A DNA stretch of 64,000 nucleotides, from assembly GCF_037546065.1 (NCBI RefSeq), contig NZ_JAWMWG010000001.1, positions 372,001 to 436,000 on the forward strand. Reading direction: 5' to 3'. Origin of the DNA: Holzapfeliella saturejae. GTDB lineage: Bacteria > Bacillota > Bacilli > Lactobacillales > Lactobacillaceae. This document shows positions 8,407-16,461 of the stretch, piece by piece. The notes under the pieces are model-generated. The model was not told the origin of the DNA. It did not search any database and worked only from the letters and a program-made list of their open reading frames with translations. The number at the start of each line of letters is the position of its first letter. Positions within the stretch are counted from its first letter, which is position 1. The translations under genes were made by a program, and so were the position numbers.

Positions 8407-8829
8407 ATGGAAAGTTTGTCAAAGTTTAAATCAATCTATTTATGGCTGTTTATTGTGGGGATTGTCTCATTAATCATACCAGCTGCAAATATCTTTTTTA
8501 TTACAACTGCAATTTTAATTTTAGGAACAGTTTATATTATCGCTAAATCACCTAAAGACGCGGTTAAAAAACGAGGCGCAATTGTATTATTGGTTGGGGC
8601 AATATTTACAATTTTAGCTTTTGTATTATTTCAAGCTGTTCACATCGATTCAGAATTACTTAAACAATTACAACAAAATTCACAAGCTATCGATGAGCAA
8701 AAATTATCGCAATATATAATGGCGATGTTACCTGGTTTCATCGTAGCTTTTATCGGATGGGTGATTCGTATCGTAGGTGTTGTGTTGTCATTTAAAGAAT
8801 ATCGCTATTTAAAAAAAGAAGAGGCCTAA
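8407..8829 (+). CDS. Small unknown membrane protein
   Basis: 140 residues with four hydrophobic segments (about 11-27, 29-46, 57-76 and 107-128) and a short polar stretch rich in Gln/Ser between segments 3 and 4. The C-terminus is basic and acidic by turns (RYLKKEEA). GGAGG lies 7 bases before the ATG. It resembles the many four-helix small membrane proteins of lactic acid bacteria but I cannot assign a family. It is monocistronic and convergent with a MarR gene. Confidence 0.7.
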   Translation: MESLSKFKSIYLWLFIVGIVSLIIPAANIFFITTAILILGTVYIIAKSPKDAVKKRGAIVLLVGAIFTILAFVLFQAVHIDSELLKQLQQNSQAIDEQKLSQYIMAMLPGFIVAFIGWVIRIVGVVLSFKEYRYLKKEEA

Positions 8830-8849
8830 AGAGGCTTCTTCTTTTTTTA
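8817..8849. terminator. Bidirectional terminator overlapping the end of the small membrane gene
   Basis: GAAGAGGCCT and AGAGGCTTCTTC form an imperfect stem with a T-run after it and an A-run before it, between convergent genes; the stop codon lies in the loop. Confidence 0.8.
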
Positions 8850-8856
8850 GTTAAGT

Positions 8857-9267
8857 TTACTTATTAATGTAATAATTCAATATTTTTTCAAATGTTTTCA
8901 GCTCTTCAATCGAAAAATTATCATATAATTCGACTTGTTCTTGCTTCATATAAACTTTAATAGAATCTAATAGTGATTTTGATTTCTCTGTTAAATAAAT
9001 AAACTTTTGACGACTATCATCGGGATTTTCTAAACGATATATCAGGTCTTTTTTTTCCATCAATTTTAGTAAGTTAGTTGCCGTTGAGCGTTTAACGACA
9101 AATTCATGTTCAATTTCTTTTTGTAGTGTTGGTCCTTTTGCCAGACTAATAAAATCCAAAATTGACATTTGAGTACTCGTTAAATCGTATTGAGCAGCAA
9201 AAGTATTAAAACTTCTAGTCAAGTTATTTGATGCAATTTTGAGTAGACGACTCATATTTTTCTTCAT
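8857..9267 (-). CDS. MarR-family transcriptional regulator
   Basis: A 136-residue winged-helix repressor. The core LTSTQMSILDFISLAKGPTL followed by the recognition region around VKRSTATNLLKLMEKKDLI and the wing DDSRQKFIYLTEKSK is standard MarR architecture with dimerising helices at both ends. AGGAGGT precedes the ATG. No transport gene is fused in an operon; its nearest neighbours are the small membrane gene (convergent) and the photolyase upstream on the same strand beyond a terminator. The target is not evident. Confidence 0.88.
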   Translation of the reverse strand: MKKNMSRLLKIASNNLTRSFNTFAAQYDLTSTQMSILDFISLAKGPTLQKEIEHEFVVKRSTATNLLKLMEKKDLIYRLENPDDSRQKFIYLTEKSKSLLDSIKVYMKQEQVELYDNFSIEELKTFEKILNYYINK

Positions 9268-9337
9268 AAATACCTCCTAGATTTTCGCTAGTTGACTAAC
9301 AAATCAGTAGTTTAACGATTTATAAAACTAATGTCAA

Positions 9338-9366
9338 TAAAAAAACCGCTCAAATATGAGCGGTTA
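9338..9366 (-). terminator. Terminator of the photolyase gene
   Basis: On the minus strand the stem AACCGCTCA/TGAGCGGTT is followed by a T-run. It separates the photolyase from the MarR gene. Confidence 0.88.
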
Positions 9367-9371
9367 AAAAA

Positions 9372-10745
9372 TTATCCCTTAAAAGCATCTAGTGCACGCT
9401 GACGTGCAAACTTATGGTCGACAATTTCTTGTGGATAATTCAAATCTTTGCGTTGGTTTTCTGTTGGTTTGTGGATATCTTTATTTGATAAACTCCCTAG
9501 TTCGGGTAAGTATTGACGAATGAACTTTCCTTGAGGGTCAAATCGTTCACTTTGAGTTGTTGGATTAAAAATTCTAAAGTAAGGTGCAGCATCAGTTCCC
9601 GTTGAGGATGCCCATTGCCAGCCCCCAATATTTGATGCAGAATCATAATCAATCAATTGTTCACTGAAATATTTCTCACCCCAACGCCAATCAATTAATA
9701 AGTCTTTTGTTAAAAAGGAAGCGACAACCATTCTTAAGCGATTATGCAATTCACCAGTTGCTTTGAAATGTCTCATTGCAGCATCCACAAGTGGATAACC
9801 AGTTTCGCCATTTTTCCATTTGTTAAAGTCTTCTTCACTGTAGCGCCATTTAATATTGCGATATTCTGATTTGATTTCAAGATCATTAGCTTCTGGGTTG
9901 AAAGCATAAACCATATTATAAAAATCTCGCCAGCAAAGTTGGCGAATGAAAGCTTGTTTAGCATCGCTTTCTGGGGCATGTTGGACTAATCGCCAATACA
10001 CTTCACGAATAGAAATCAAGCCTGTTGTTAAATCTTTTGATAAATCACTTGTACCATTTAAAGCAGGAAAATCACGGTCCTTTGGATAATCATCTAAACG
10101 ATTATCAATGAAGTCATCGTAAGATTGGCGGACTTTTTTTAAATCAATATTATCGAATTGATGAGCTTGTTCAATTAGCTGTTGAAACTTTTGCTTACCT
10201 TGTTTGAAGAGTTCAGATTCTTGCTTTTGAATAGCCAATTCTTGAAACTTAGCTAAATCCGTTTTTTGAAAAGGTGGTTTGGTTAGTTTTTTCCATTGAT
10301 TATAGTAAGGTGTAAAGACTTTAAACGGTGTTTCATCTTTTTTTAGTAATTCGTGAGCACCAATTAAATGATGATCCATAAATCCATGAAAAGCAATCTG
10401 ATGATTTTGTGCTACTTTTTGAATAAGATGATCGCGTTTTAGCCCGTAACCACGTTCAGAAATATTAGTATAAATTGCAGTTGCATCAGGAAATTCTGCC
10501 AGTAATTGATCAAAACTTTCTTCAGTATCACCTGCAATAAAGTGCAAAGGTTGATTAATTTGAGTTAAATTGTTATTGAATGATTGAACTGATTGGAAGA
10601 AGTAATCTTGGCTTTTACTATCTTCAAGTAACTGTGGGTGATTAATTTGAAACACACACATTAAAGGTTGATTTGTTTTCATTGCCTCAATCAATGCAGT
10701 ATTGTCGTTGAGTCTTAAATCGTTTTTGAACCAAACAATTATCAT
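9372..10745 (-). CDS. phrB: Deoxyribodipyrimidine photolyase (CPD class I)
   Basis: A 457-residue FAD enzyme that splits UV-induced cyclobutane pyrimidine dimers using blue light. The N-terminal antenna domain begins with IVWFKNDLRLNDN; the C-terminal catalytic domain shows the FAD-binding and DNA-contact segments RQLCWRDFY, TGYPLVDAAMR, HNRLRMVVASFLTKDL and GWQWASSTGTDAAPYFRIFN. Length is typical. GGAGGT precedes the ATG and a terminator follows. Transcribed alone; nothing suggests a cryptochrome function. Confidence 0.95.
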   Translation of the reverse strand: MIIVWFKNDLRLNDNTALIEAMKTNQPLMCVFQINHPQLLEDSKSQDYFFQSVQSFNNNLTQINQPLHFIAGDTEESFDQLLAEFPDATAIYTNISERGYGLKRDHLIQKVAQNHQIAFHGFMDHHLIGAHELLKKDETPFKVFTPYYNQWKKLTKPPFQKTDLAKFQELAIQKQESELFKQGKQKFQQLIEQAHQFDNIDLKKVRQSYDDFIDNRLDDYPKDRDFPALNGTSDLSKDLTTGLISIREVYWRLVQHAPESDAKQAFIRQLCWRDFYNMVYAFNPEANDLEIKSEYRNIKWRYSEEDFNKWKNGETGYPLVDAAMRHFKATGELHNRLRMVVASFLTKDLLIDWRWGEKYFSEQLIDYDSASNIGGWQWASSTGTDAAPYFRIFNPTTQSERFDPQGKFIRQYLPELGSLSNKDIHKPTENQRKDLNYPQEIVDHKFARQRALDAFKG

Positions 10746-10937
10746 AAAAATACCTCCATAATAGTCATTAATTTTATTTTAGCATTATTGAAATTATTTT
10801 TTGCAAATTAACTCCATAAAAAATGAATGCAATTATTTTAAGTCGCTATAAAAACGATTTTTCGCAAAATTTTATTACACAAATGACAATATAAATGGTA
10901 CGATAATAATTGATAAATACACGACGGAGGGGTTTCC

Positions 10938-11420
10938 ATGTCAAAGACAGTTCGCGAACTTTCAGAAGAACTTGGCGTTTCAAAAACGACAATCAACAAA
11001 CTACTTAAAGATGAAAGTAGACAACAATATGTTGAAAAAGTAGGTAACAAATTTGTGATTTCAGATGAAGGTGTTGCTTCAATTACAGCACATTTTGAAA
11101 AGTCTGATTCATCAAAAGCTAAGCCTAAATCAAAGGCTAAAACAACTGCTAAAAAAGAAGCACCAGTTGTTGAAGAAGTAGCTCAAGACGATAAAGCAGA
11201 AGTAGCACCAGCTGAAGACTCAGCAAAAGTTACAGAGCTTGAGGCAGAACTTGAACAAGCTAAAGCAGAGCTTGAAAAAACAAAAGAAGCTTTAGAAGAA
11301 AAAGAATCAGAATTAACTCAAAAAGATGATAAAATTGATTCACTTAAAGATAAAGTTTCAGAAGTTAAAGAAGCAACTTCATCACAAAAGAAATCAAAAC
11401 CTTGGTGGAAAATTTGGTAA
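10938..11420 (+). CDS. DUF536-like HTH/coiled-coil protein
   Basis: A 160-residue protein with an N-terminal helix-turn-helix (about residues 4-45, VRELSEELGVSKTTINKLL), a Lys/Ala/Pro/Glu-rich hinge (55-90), a heptad-patterned coiled coil (about 92-145), and the aromatic C-terminus KPWWKIW. This layout matches the DUF536 proteins often coded next to replication genes on lactobacillus plasmids; here no replication gene is nearby. A GGAGGGG precedes the ATG. DNA binding is likely; the role (partition, replication-associated or regulatory) is unknown. Confidence 0.7.
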   Translation: MSKTVRELSEELGVSKTTINKLLKDESRQQYVEKVGNKFVISDEGVASITAHFEKSDSSKAKPKSKAKTTAKKEAPVVEEVAQDDKAEVAPAEDSAKVTELEAELEQAKAELEKTKEALEEKESELTQKDDKIDSLKDKVSEVKEATSSQKKSKPWWKIW

Positions 11421-11424
11421 AAAA

Positions 11425-11458
11425 AATAATCGCATATAAATATGCGATTATTTTTTTA
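11425..11458. terminator. Bidirectional terminator, DUF536-like gene / SDR gene
   Basis: AATAATCGCATA and TATGCGATTATT form a perfect 12-bp stem flanked by an A-run and a T-run between convergent genes. Confidence 0.92.
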
Positions 11459-12241
11459 TCCTTTACCGTCCATAAAAGCAGGATAAAGGGTCATACCACC
11501 ATCAACGAATAAAGTGATACCCGTTACGTATTTCGATTCATTTGAAGCCAACCATGCAGCCGCTGCGGCAACATCTTTTGGTTCACCAATTTCTTTCATT
11601 GGAATCATGTTAGTTGTTTCTTCAAGTTGTTTTGGATCATCAAATTTTTCGGCGTTGATTGGCGTTTTAATTGCCCCAGGTCCAATATTATTAACTCGAA
11701 TATGATGACGAGCGTATTCAGATGCCATGGTTTGTGTAAGCAACTTAACGCCACCTTTACTTGCAGAATAATGAGCAAAAGTAGGCCATGGAATTTGTTC
11801 ATGTACACTAGAAATGTTAATAATGCTACCCGGTTTATCTTCATCTAAGAAGTGGTTAAGAGCTTTTTGACTACCTAAGAAAGTTCCAGTTAGGTTAACA
11901 TCGATAACTCGTTGCCAATCTTTGAGTGTTAGTTTTTTGGTTTCATGTTTGTTTTCCATACCAGCATTATTTACCCAAACATCAAGTCTGCCAAATTCTG
12001 ATACGGCGGTTTCAAGTAAGTGTGAAACGCCTTCTTCTGTTGAAATATCAGCATGGATTGCAATAGCATCGCCACCATGTTTTTTGATTAAATCAACAAC
12101 TTTTTGAGCTCCTTTTTCATCAGAATTGTAATTAATAACAACTTTCATGCCTTCTTCACCAAATCGACGACTGATAGCTGTGCCAATTCCTTTTGAACCA
12201 CCGGTGACAACGGCAACTTTTTGATTTAAATCTTGATACAT
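11456..12241 (-). CDS. gdh: Short-chain dehydrogenase, glucose 1-dehydrogenase type
   Basis: A 261-residue classical SDR. It shows the nucleotide-binding TGGSKGIG, the NNAG motif, catalytic Ser in INISSVHE, and catalytic YSASK. The closest named group is glucose 1-dehydrogenase (D-glucose to gluconolactone with NAD(P)), supported by the C-terminal FVDGGMTLYPAF ending; other sugar or alcohol substrates are possible. It starts 20 bases after the stop of the CAP-domain gene, with AGGAGG in that gap and no terminator, so the two are probably co-transcribed though their roles look unrelated. Confidence 0.85.
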   Translation of the reverse strand: MYQDLNQKVAVVTGGSKGIGTAISRRFGEEGMKVVINYNSDEKGAQKVVDLIKKHGGDAIAIHADISTEEGVSHLLETAVSEFGRLDVWVNNAGMENKHETKKLTLKDWQRVIDVNLTGTFLGSQKALNHFLDEDKPGSIINISSVHEQIPWPTFAHYSASKGGVKLLTQTMASEYARHHIRVNNIGPGAIKTPINAEKFDDPKQLEETTNMIPMKEIGEPKDVAAAAAWLASNESKYVTGITLFVDGGMTLYPAFMDGKG

Positions 12242-12261
12242 AAATATAACCTCCTATTGAT

Positions 12262-13761
12262 TTACTGACTAATTTGCTTAACCCATTGTTTTGGTCCTAA
12301 GTAGTACCAAATTTCTTGACCCACTGTAATTGTTTGACCATACGGGAGCGTTTCGCCAACATTTAAAAAGTGATAAGTAGATTCACGTTGGCTAGGATAA
12401 GGACTTGTATAGACTTGACGATCAAGCATTCTAGAAGAAATGTCAATTAATCCAGCTTTGATATCTGGATTTGAAAATTCAAAGAAATCTTTGAACCATT
12501 GATCATAACCTAAATTATAAACAGTATCGCCATCTTGATAAGAACGGCCAAAAACTAAATATTGAAAATTATTGCGAGGGGCTAAAGAATCACGAATCGA
12601 TTCTGCTTTTTTCATTAAAGCTTCGCGAGATTTATTCGGTGAAATTTCAATTTTTGGTGTTTGTGTCGTTGGCTTTGTTTGAGGCGTTGGTTTTGGGGTT
12701 GGCGTTTGGTTTTTAACTGCCTCATCATCAGTTAATTTAATTTCAGGTTGATTAGCAGCAACTTGGTTAAATAACTTAAAGTTATAACTGTAGACACCTT
12801 CGACATCTACGTAGTATTCATGTGTTGAAACTAGGGGTAAATCACCTGGTGAAAAAGTCAAAATAGTGTGGAAGTTACCAAATTGATCTTGGCTATAGTT
12901 TGAAACATTTTGAGCTTCTACAATTTGACCAGTATCAACATCTTTGATTGTGATTTTTGGCGTTGTGAAAATCGCTTTATCAGATAAATAAATTGACCAA
13001 GGTGTGTTGCGACTGTTTACCATTTCAATTGGAAATAGTGTACTTGCTGGGTAAGTCACCGTACTTTTTGAAGGTTGTTTAAAAATATCATCACCATACA
13101 TCACAGGTTGTACAAAATAACGAAAACCATTATTACCATAAGCTGCACCAATTCCAGTTTTGCTAATACGTGTTGACAGTAACCAAGCTCGATGACCCGT
13201 ATCATTTCCAGATAAATTATAGTTATCGCGAACTAAGTCGGTAATAACATCTCCGGCACTTTGATCATAAATGTTAAAGTTCAGGTTAGATGAGTTGGAA
13301 ACTTGCTGAGCAATTCGCCAATCTTCATCAGAAATAAAATCTGGCTTGTTAGCATTAGGTAAGCCATGTTGATTTTTGAAAGGGGTTGCTTGTGCTGCTG
13401 CCATAATTGAAGCCGTTAATTGGGCATCATTATTTTCTTCGGGTAAAGAAGTGATAGCAGGCAATCCAAATAAATCGCGGTAATAGTTGATATAAGCAAT
13501 AGTATTAGAAATATAACTATCCGGTAATTTTCCGGCTTTAAACGGTTCGACTAAGCTTGGGACATCTTGATAAAGTGTCTGTGAGTTAATCGATGTTTTA
13601 TCTAAGCTATTATAGCGTGATTGAATGTTTTCAACTTGTTGTTTTTCAGCTTTTGTAAATGTTGCCGCTTCTGGCTGATTATTTTGAGTACTGATGAGTA
13701 AAGTTACTGAAAATAACGCACCAAAAAGCAGTAAGCTCTTTTTCTTTTTAACGTGAATCAT
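12262..13761 (-). CDS. Secreted CAP/SCP-domain surface protein with SLAP-like C-terminal module
   Basis: 499 residues. A basic, hydrophobic N-terminus (KKKKSLLLFGALFSVTLLIS) is a signal peptide. Residues about 75-235 form a CAP-superfamily domain with GDVITDLVRDN and GHRAWLLS; a beta-rich region follows (to about 345), then a Pro/Thr/Lys linker (about 350-375). The C-terminal about 60 residues end in IWYYLGPKQWVK, which resembles the SLAP/SH3-like wall-anchoring modules of the S-layer protein later in the window. The ribosome binding site is AGGAGGAG. The protein is predicted to be extracellular and wall-attached; the molecular function of bacterial CAP proteins is largely unknown. Confidence 0.78.
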   Translation of the reverse strand: MIHVKKKKSLLLFGALFSVTLLISTQNNQPEAATFTKAEKQQVENIQSRYNSLDKTSINSQTLYQDVPSLVEPFKAGKLPDSYISNTIAYINYYRDLFGLPAITSLPEENNDAQLTASIMAAAQATPFKNQHGLPNANKPDFISDEDWRIAQQVSNSSNLNFNIYDQSAGDVITDLVRDNYNLSGNDTGHRAWLLSTRISKTGIGAAYGNNGFRYFVQPVMYGDDIFKQPSKSTVTYPASTLFPIEMVNSRNTPWSIYLSDKAIFTTPKITIKDVDTGQIVEAQNVSNYSQDQFGNFHTILTFSPGDLPLVSTHEYYVDVEGVYSYNFKLFNQVAANQPEIKLTDDEAVKNQTPTPKPTPQTKPTTQTPKIEISPNKSREALMKKAESIRDSLAPRNNFQYLVFGRSYQDGDTVYNLGYDQWFKDFFEFSNPDIKAGLIDISSRMLDRQVYTSPYPSQRESTYHFLNVGETLPYGQTITVGQEIWYYLGPKQWVKQISQ

Positions 13762-13861
13762 AAAAACACTCCTCCTATTACTGACATTATAAGCAAAAAT
13801 TGTCAGAAAAGTTAACTTTAAAGTTTATAATTTAAAAAATATTTTTGAATTAAATTAACTC

Positions 13862-13884
13862 GTAGTATAATACAACCATACTAC
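13862..13884 (+). promoter_or_regulatory. Promoter of ddl with inverted repeat over the -10
   Basis: TATAAT at 13866-13871 lies inside the inverted repeat GTAGTA (13862-13867) / TACTAC (13879-13884). It may be a promoter with an overlapping repressor site. No candidate repressor is adjacent. Confidence 0.4.
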
Positions 13885-13913
13885 AGGAATGAACTGAGAG
13901 GAAATTTTAGATA

Positions 13914-14978
13914 ATGAAAAAAACTAAGGTTGGCTTGATTTTCGGTGGAAACTCTTCTGAATACGAAGTATCCGTACAATCAGCTAAAAATATTTATGAA
14001 GCAATCGATAAAACCAAATACGAAGTTTACCCAATGGCATTGACACAAGCAGGATTTATGGTGGATTTAGAAACATCAAAACAACTATTTGATAATCCGC
14101 GTCTTGAAGTGGAAAACAAAGCTGCTGTTGCAAATATTGCAAATATCACACAACTAGGCGATTACCAAGACGTTGATGTTTTCTTTCCAATTGTTCACGG
14201 TAACATCGGAGAAGATGGGGCTTTACAAGGATTATTTAGAATTTTAGATAAACCATTTGTTGGATCAGACGTCTTAAGTACAGCAGTGACAATGGATAAA
14301 GACTTCACTAAAATTATCGCACAACGTGCAGGGATTCAAGTTGCCGATTGGGTAATTGTAAAACGTCATACCAAAGATGATTGGACTTATGACAAAGTAT
14401 CACAAAAACTAGGGTCAACGGTTTTCATTAAACCATCAAACCAAGGATCTTCTGTTGGAATTAGCAAAGCGACTGATGAAGAAAGCTTCAATAAAGGCCT
14501 TGCAGAGGCTTTTGAATATGACGACAAGGTACTTGTTGAAGAAGCGATTAATGGCGTTGAAATCGAAGTTGCTGTTTTAGGAAATGAAAATCCTAAAGCT
14601 AGTGGTGTTGGTCAAATCACAACACCTGAAGGCGAGTTTTATAGCTATGAAAATAAATACATTGATGAATCAGGTGCAACTTTAACTATTCCTGCACCTA
14701 TTTCAGATGAACTGACTCAAGAAGTTAAAGCGGAAGCTTTGAAGGTTTATGATATTTTAGAATGTTCAGGACTTGCTCGTGTTGACTTTATGTTACAAAA
14801 ATCAGATTCAAAAATTATTTTTAATGAGTTAAATGCGTTACCAGGATTTACTAATATTAGTATGTATCCAAAATTGTTTGAACTTGAAGGTATTAGTTAC
14901 CCTGATTTAATTGATCACCTAATCACTTATGCACAAGCTCGTTTTGCACATAAGAAAGAATTACATCATACTCGCTAA
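13914..14978 (+). CDS. ddl: D-alanine--D-alanine ligase
   Basis: A 354-residue ATP-grasp ligase that joins two D-Ala residues for the peptidoglycan precursor. The start GLIFGGNSSEYEVSVQSA, the loop FIKPSNQGSSVGISK, the acidic VDFML and the metal/phosphate site FNELNALPGFTNISMYP are diagnostic. In the family, a Tyr in the omega-loop segment is typical of D-Ala-specific enzymes and Phe of D-Lac ligases; vancomycin-related specificity was not assigned here because I cannot align it reliably by eye. GAGAGG precedes the ATG. Monocistronic with its own terminator. Confidence 0.95.
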   Translation: MKKTKVGLIFGGNSSEYEVSVQSAKNIYEAIDKTKYEVYPMALTQAGFMVDLETSKQLFDNPRLEVENKAAVANIANITQLGDYQDVDVFFPIVHGNIGEDGALQGLFRILDKPFVGSDVLSTAVTMDKDFTKIIAQRAGIQVADWVIVKRHTKDDWTYDKVSQKLGSTVFIKPSNQGSSVGISKATDEESFNKGLAEAFEYDDKVLVEEAINGVEIEVAVLGNENPKASGVGQITTPEGEFYSYENKYIDESGATLTIPAPISDELTQEVKAEALKVYDILECSGLARVDFMLQKSDSKIIFNELNALPGFTNISMYPKLFELEGISYPDLIDHLITYAQARFAHKKELHHTR

Positions 14979-14980
14979 AG

Positions 14981-15012
14981 AAATCGCTGCTTAATTAAGC
15001 AGCGATTTTTTA
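14981..15012 (+). terminator. Terminator of ddl
   Basis: AAATCGCTGCTTAA and TTAAGCAGCGATTT form a perfect stem followed by T residues. Confidence 0.9.
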
Positions 15013-15129
15013 AAGCGTAAGTTTTCTTAAAGCTTAAACGAATAATCTTTGGAAAAATAGTCGGAAAGCGTTAGAATATGAAAGTATGCAAAACGCATAA
15101 ATTACATAATCGGAATAGGAAGAAAATTC

Positions 15130-15552
15130 ATGTCGCCTGTAACTCAACGTACAAAAATTAATCGAGATTTTATTATTTATTGTTTAATTGGTGTCAGTGG
15201 CTTGGTCGTTGATTTTGGAAGCTTTTACATCTTACATACTATAATTGAGTCAACCCAAGTAGCCAACTTTATTAGTTCAACACTTGGATTGACCTCGAAC
15301 TTCTTTTTAAATGCACACTTTAATTTCAAAGTAAAAGATAACTTGTTGAAACGTTATCTGAATTATTATGTTGTTGGACTGGTTGGAATTTTATTTAGTA
15401 ACTTGATTTTGTTTATTTTTACGACGAAGTTAGGTTACAATGTCTTTATAATCAAACTGTTTGCGTTAGGAGTTGTGACAGTCGCACAATATACCTTTAA
15501 CAAATTTGTCACTTTCAAACAAACAGCAGATGACGAAGTAACGGATAATTAA
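15130..15552 (+). CDS. GtrA-family membrane protein
   Basis: 140 residues with four hydrophobic segments (about 14-32, 40-60, 77-97 and 103-122) and the family pattern IYCLIGVSGLVVDFGSFYIL, FFLNAHFNF and YTFNKFVTF. GtrA-like proteins are thought to flip undecaprenyl-phosphate-linked sugars for polymer glycosylation. No glycosyltransferase gene is adjacent, so the substrate is open. GGAAGAAA lies before the ATG; a terminator follows. Confidence 0.85.
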   Translation: MSPVTQRTKINRDFIIYCLIGVSGLVVDFGSFYILHTIIESTQVANFISSTLGLTSNFFLNAHFNFKVKDNLLKRYLNYYVVGLVGILFSNLILFIFTTKLGYNVFIIKLFALGVVTVAQYTFNKFVTFKQTADDEVTDN

Positions 15553-15560
15553 ATTTTACA

Positions 15561-15602
15561 AAAAAACGTAATCAAATCTTGAACTTTGATTACGTTTTTT
15601 TT
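15561..15602 (+). terminator. Terminator of the GtrA gene
   Basis: AAACGTAATCAAA and TTTGATTACGTTT form a 13-bp stem with an 8-base loop and a long T-run. The T-run ends just before the ribosome binding site of the GntR gene. Confidence 0.9.
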
Positions 15603-15615
15603 GGAGGGAACTTTT

Positions 15616-16350
15616 GTGGAAAAAAGCTTAATTTATAAAAAAATCATGCATGAATTACAAGAACAGATTTTAAATGGGGATTATCAAGAAACGATGAAAC
15701 TACCGGATGAACGAACTTTGAGTCAAACTTTTGACGTTAGCCGTAGTTCAATTAAACGGGCTTTAAAGTTATTGGCTGACAAGGGTGCTGTTTTTCAAAA
15801 ACGAGGATCCGGAACGTTTATTAATCCCTTATTTGTTAAAAATGATTCCGTTTTTCATTATAAAAACGGTTCTAACTTAGGAATTAGTGACAGTTTTCAA
15901 ATGAATGGACAATCGCCTAAAATCAAGTTGTTGTCGTTTAATGTTGAACGTTGTCCTAAAGAATTAGCCAAAGATTTATTCATTAAAGATACGGATTTTG
16001 TCTATGCTTTCAAACGATTACGGTCATTTGACGAGCAGTCGTTTATGATTGAAACAGGTTATATTCCAATTAAAATTTTGCCACAATTAGAAGAAAAAAC
16101 GCTAACTGAATCGCTATTTAAGTATGTCGAACAAGTTAAAAAGCAAGGGGTTACCAAGTCTTATCTTACAATTGGTGTTAGCCCTTCAAATGAGGAAGAT
16201 CGAACAGAGTTGAATTTGTTATCAACAGAACCAGTTGGGACGCTTTCAGGTATTTTCTTCTTGGATGATGGAACACCATTTGAGTATTCACAAATGCGGT
16301 TGCGTTATGATTATATGAATTATCACACCTTCGTTTCGTTAGAAGATTAA
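15616..16350 (+). CDS. GntR-family (HutC/YvoA subfamily) transcriptional regulator
   Basis: 244 residues. The N-terminal winged helix (about 8-70) has the GntR features LPDERTLSQTFDVSRSSIKR and KRGSGTFINP; the rest is a UTRA-type effector domain that usually binds a sugar phosphate. GTG 15616 is chosen because GGAGGG stands 8 bases before it; codons further upstream lie in the preceding terminator. The gene precedes the phosphoketolase gene directly and probably controls it, or itself, in response to a phosphorylated sugar. Confidence 0.85.
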   Translation: MEKSLIYKKIMHELQEQILNGDYQETMKLPDERTLSQTFDVSRSSIKRALKLLADKGAVFQKRGSGTFINPLFVKNDSVFHYKNGSNLGISDSFQMNGQSPKIKLLSFNVERCPKELAKDLFIKDTDFVYAFKRLRSFDEQSFMIETGYIPIKILPQLEEKTLTESLFKYVEQVKKQGVTKSYLTIGVSPSNEEDRTELNLLSTEPVGTLSGIFFLDDGTPFEYSQMRLRYDYMNYHTFVSLED

Positions 16351-16370
16351 GATTTTTTAAATTGGTACGC

Positions 16371-16431
16371 ACCTTTTTTGTAAATGGTTGACTAATAACG
16401 TCATCAAACTTTATACTAAGGTTACCAAATC
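16371..16431 (+). promoter_or_regulatory. Promoter and possible GntR operators of the phosphoketolase gene
   Basis: TTGACT (16388-16393) and TATACT (16412-16417) are separated by 18 bases. GGTACGCACC stands just upstream and GGTTACC just downstream; both contain GGT...ACC half-sites of the kind bound by HutC/YvoA-type GntR regulators. Operator assignment is inference from form and from the adjacent regulator gene. Confidence 0.5.
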
Positions 16432-16461
16432 AAAGCGAAATTATTTCGGAGGAAGAATTAC

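Noticed and set aside
10838..11050. 70-codon minus-strand frame opposite the DUF536-like gene
   Set aside because: Antisense shadow across the promoter and HTH region of a well-supported gene.
16371..16380. GGTACGCACC as a T-box or riboswitch piece
   Set aside because: No specifier stem or AGGGTGG element; an operator reading is simpler.
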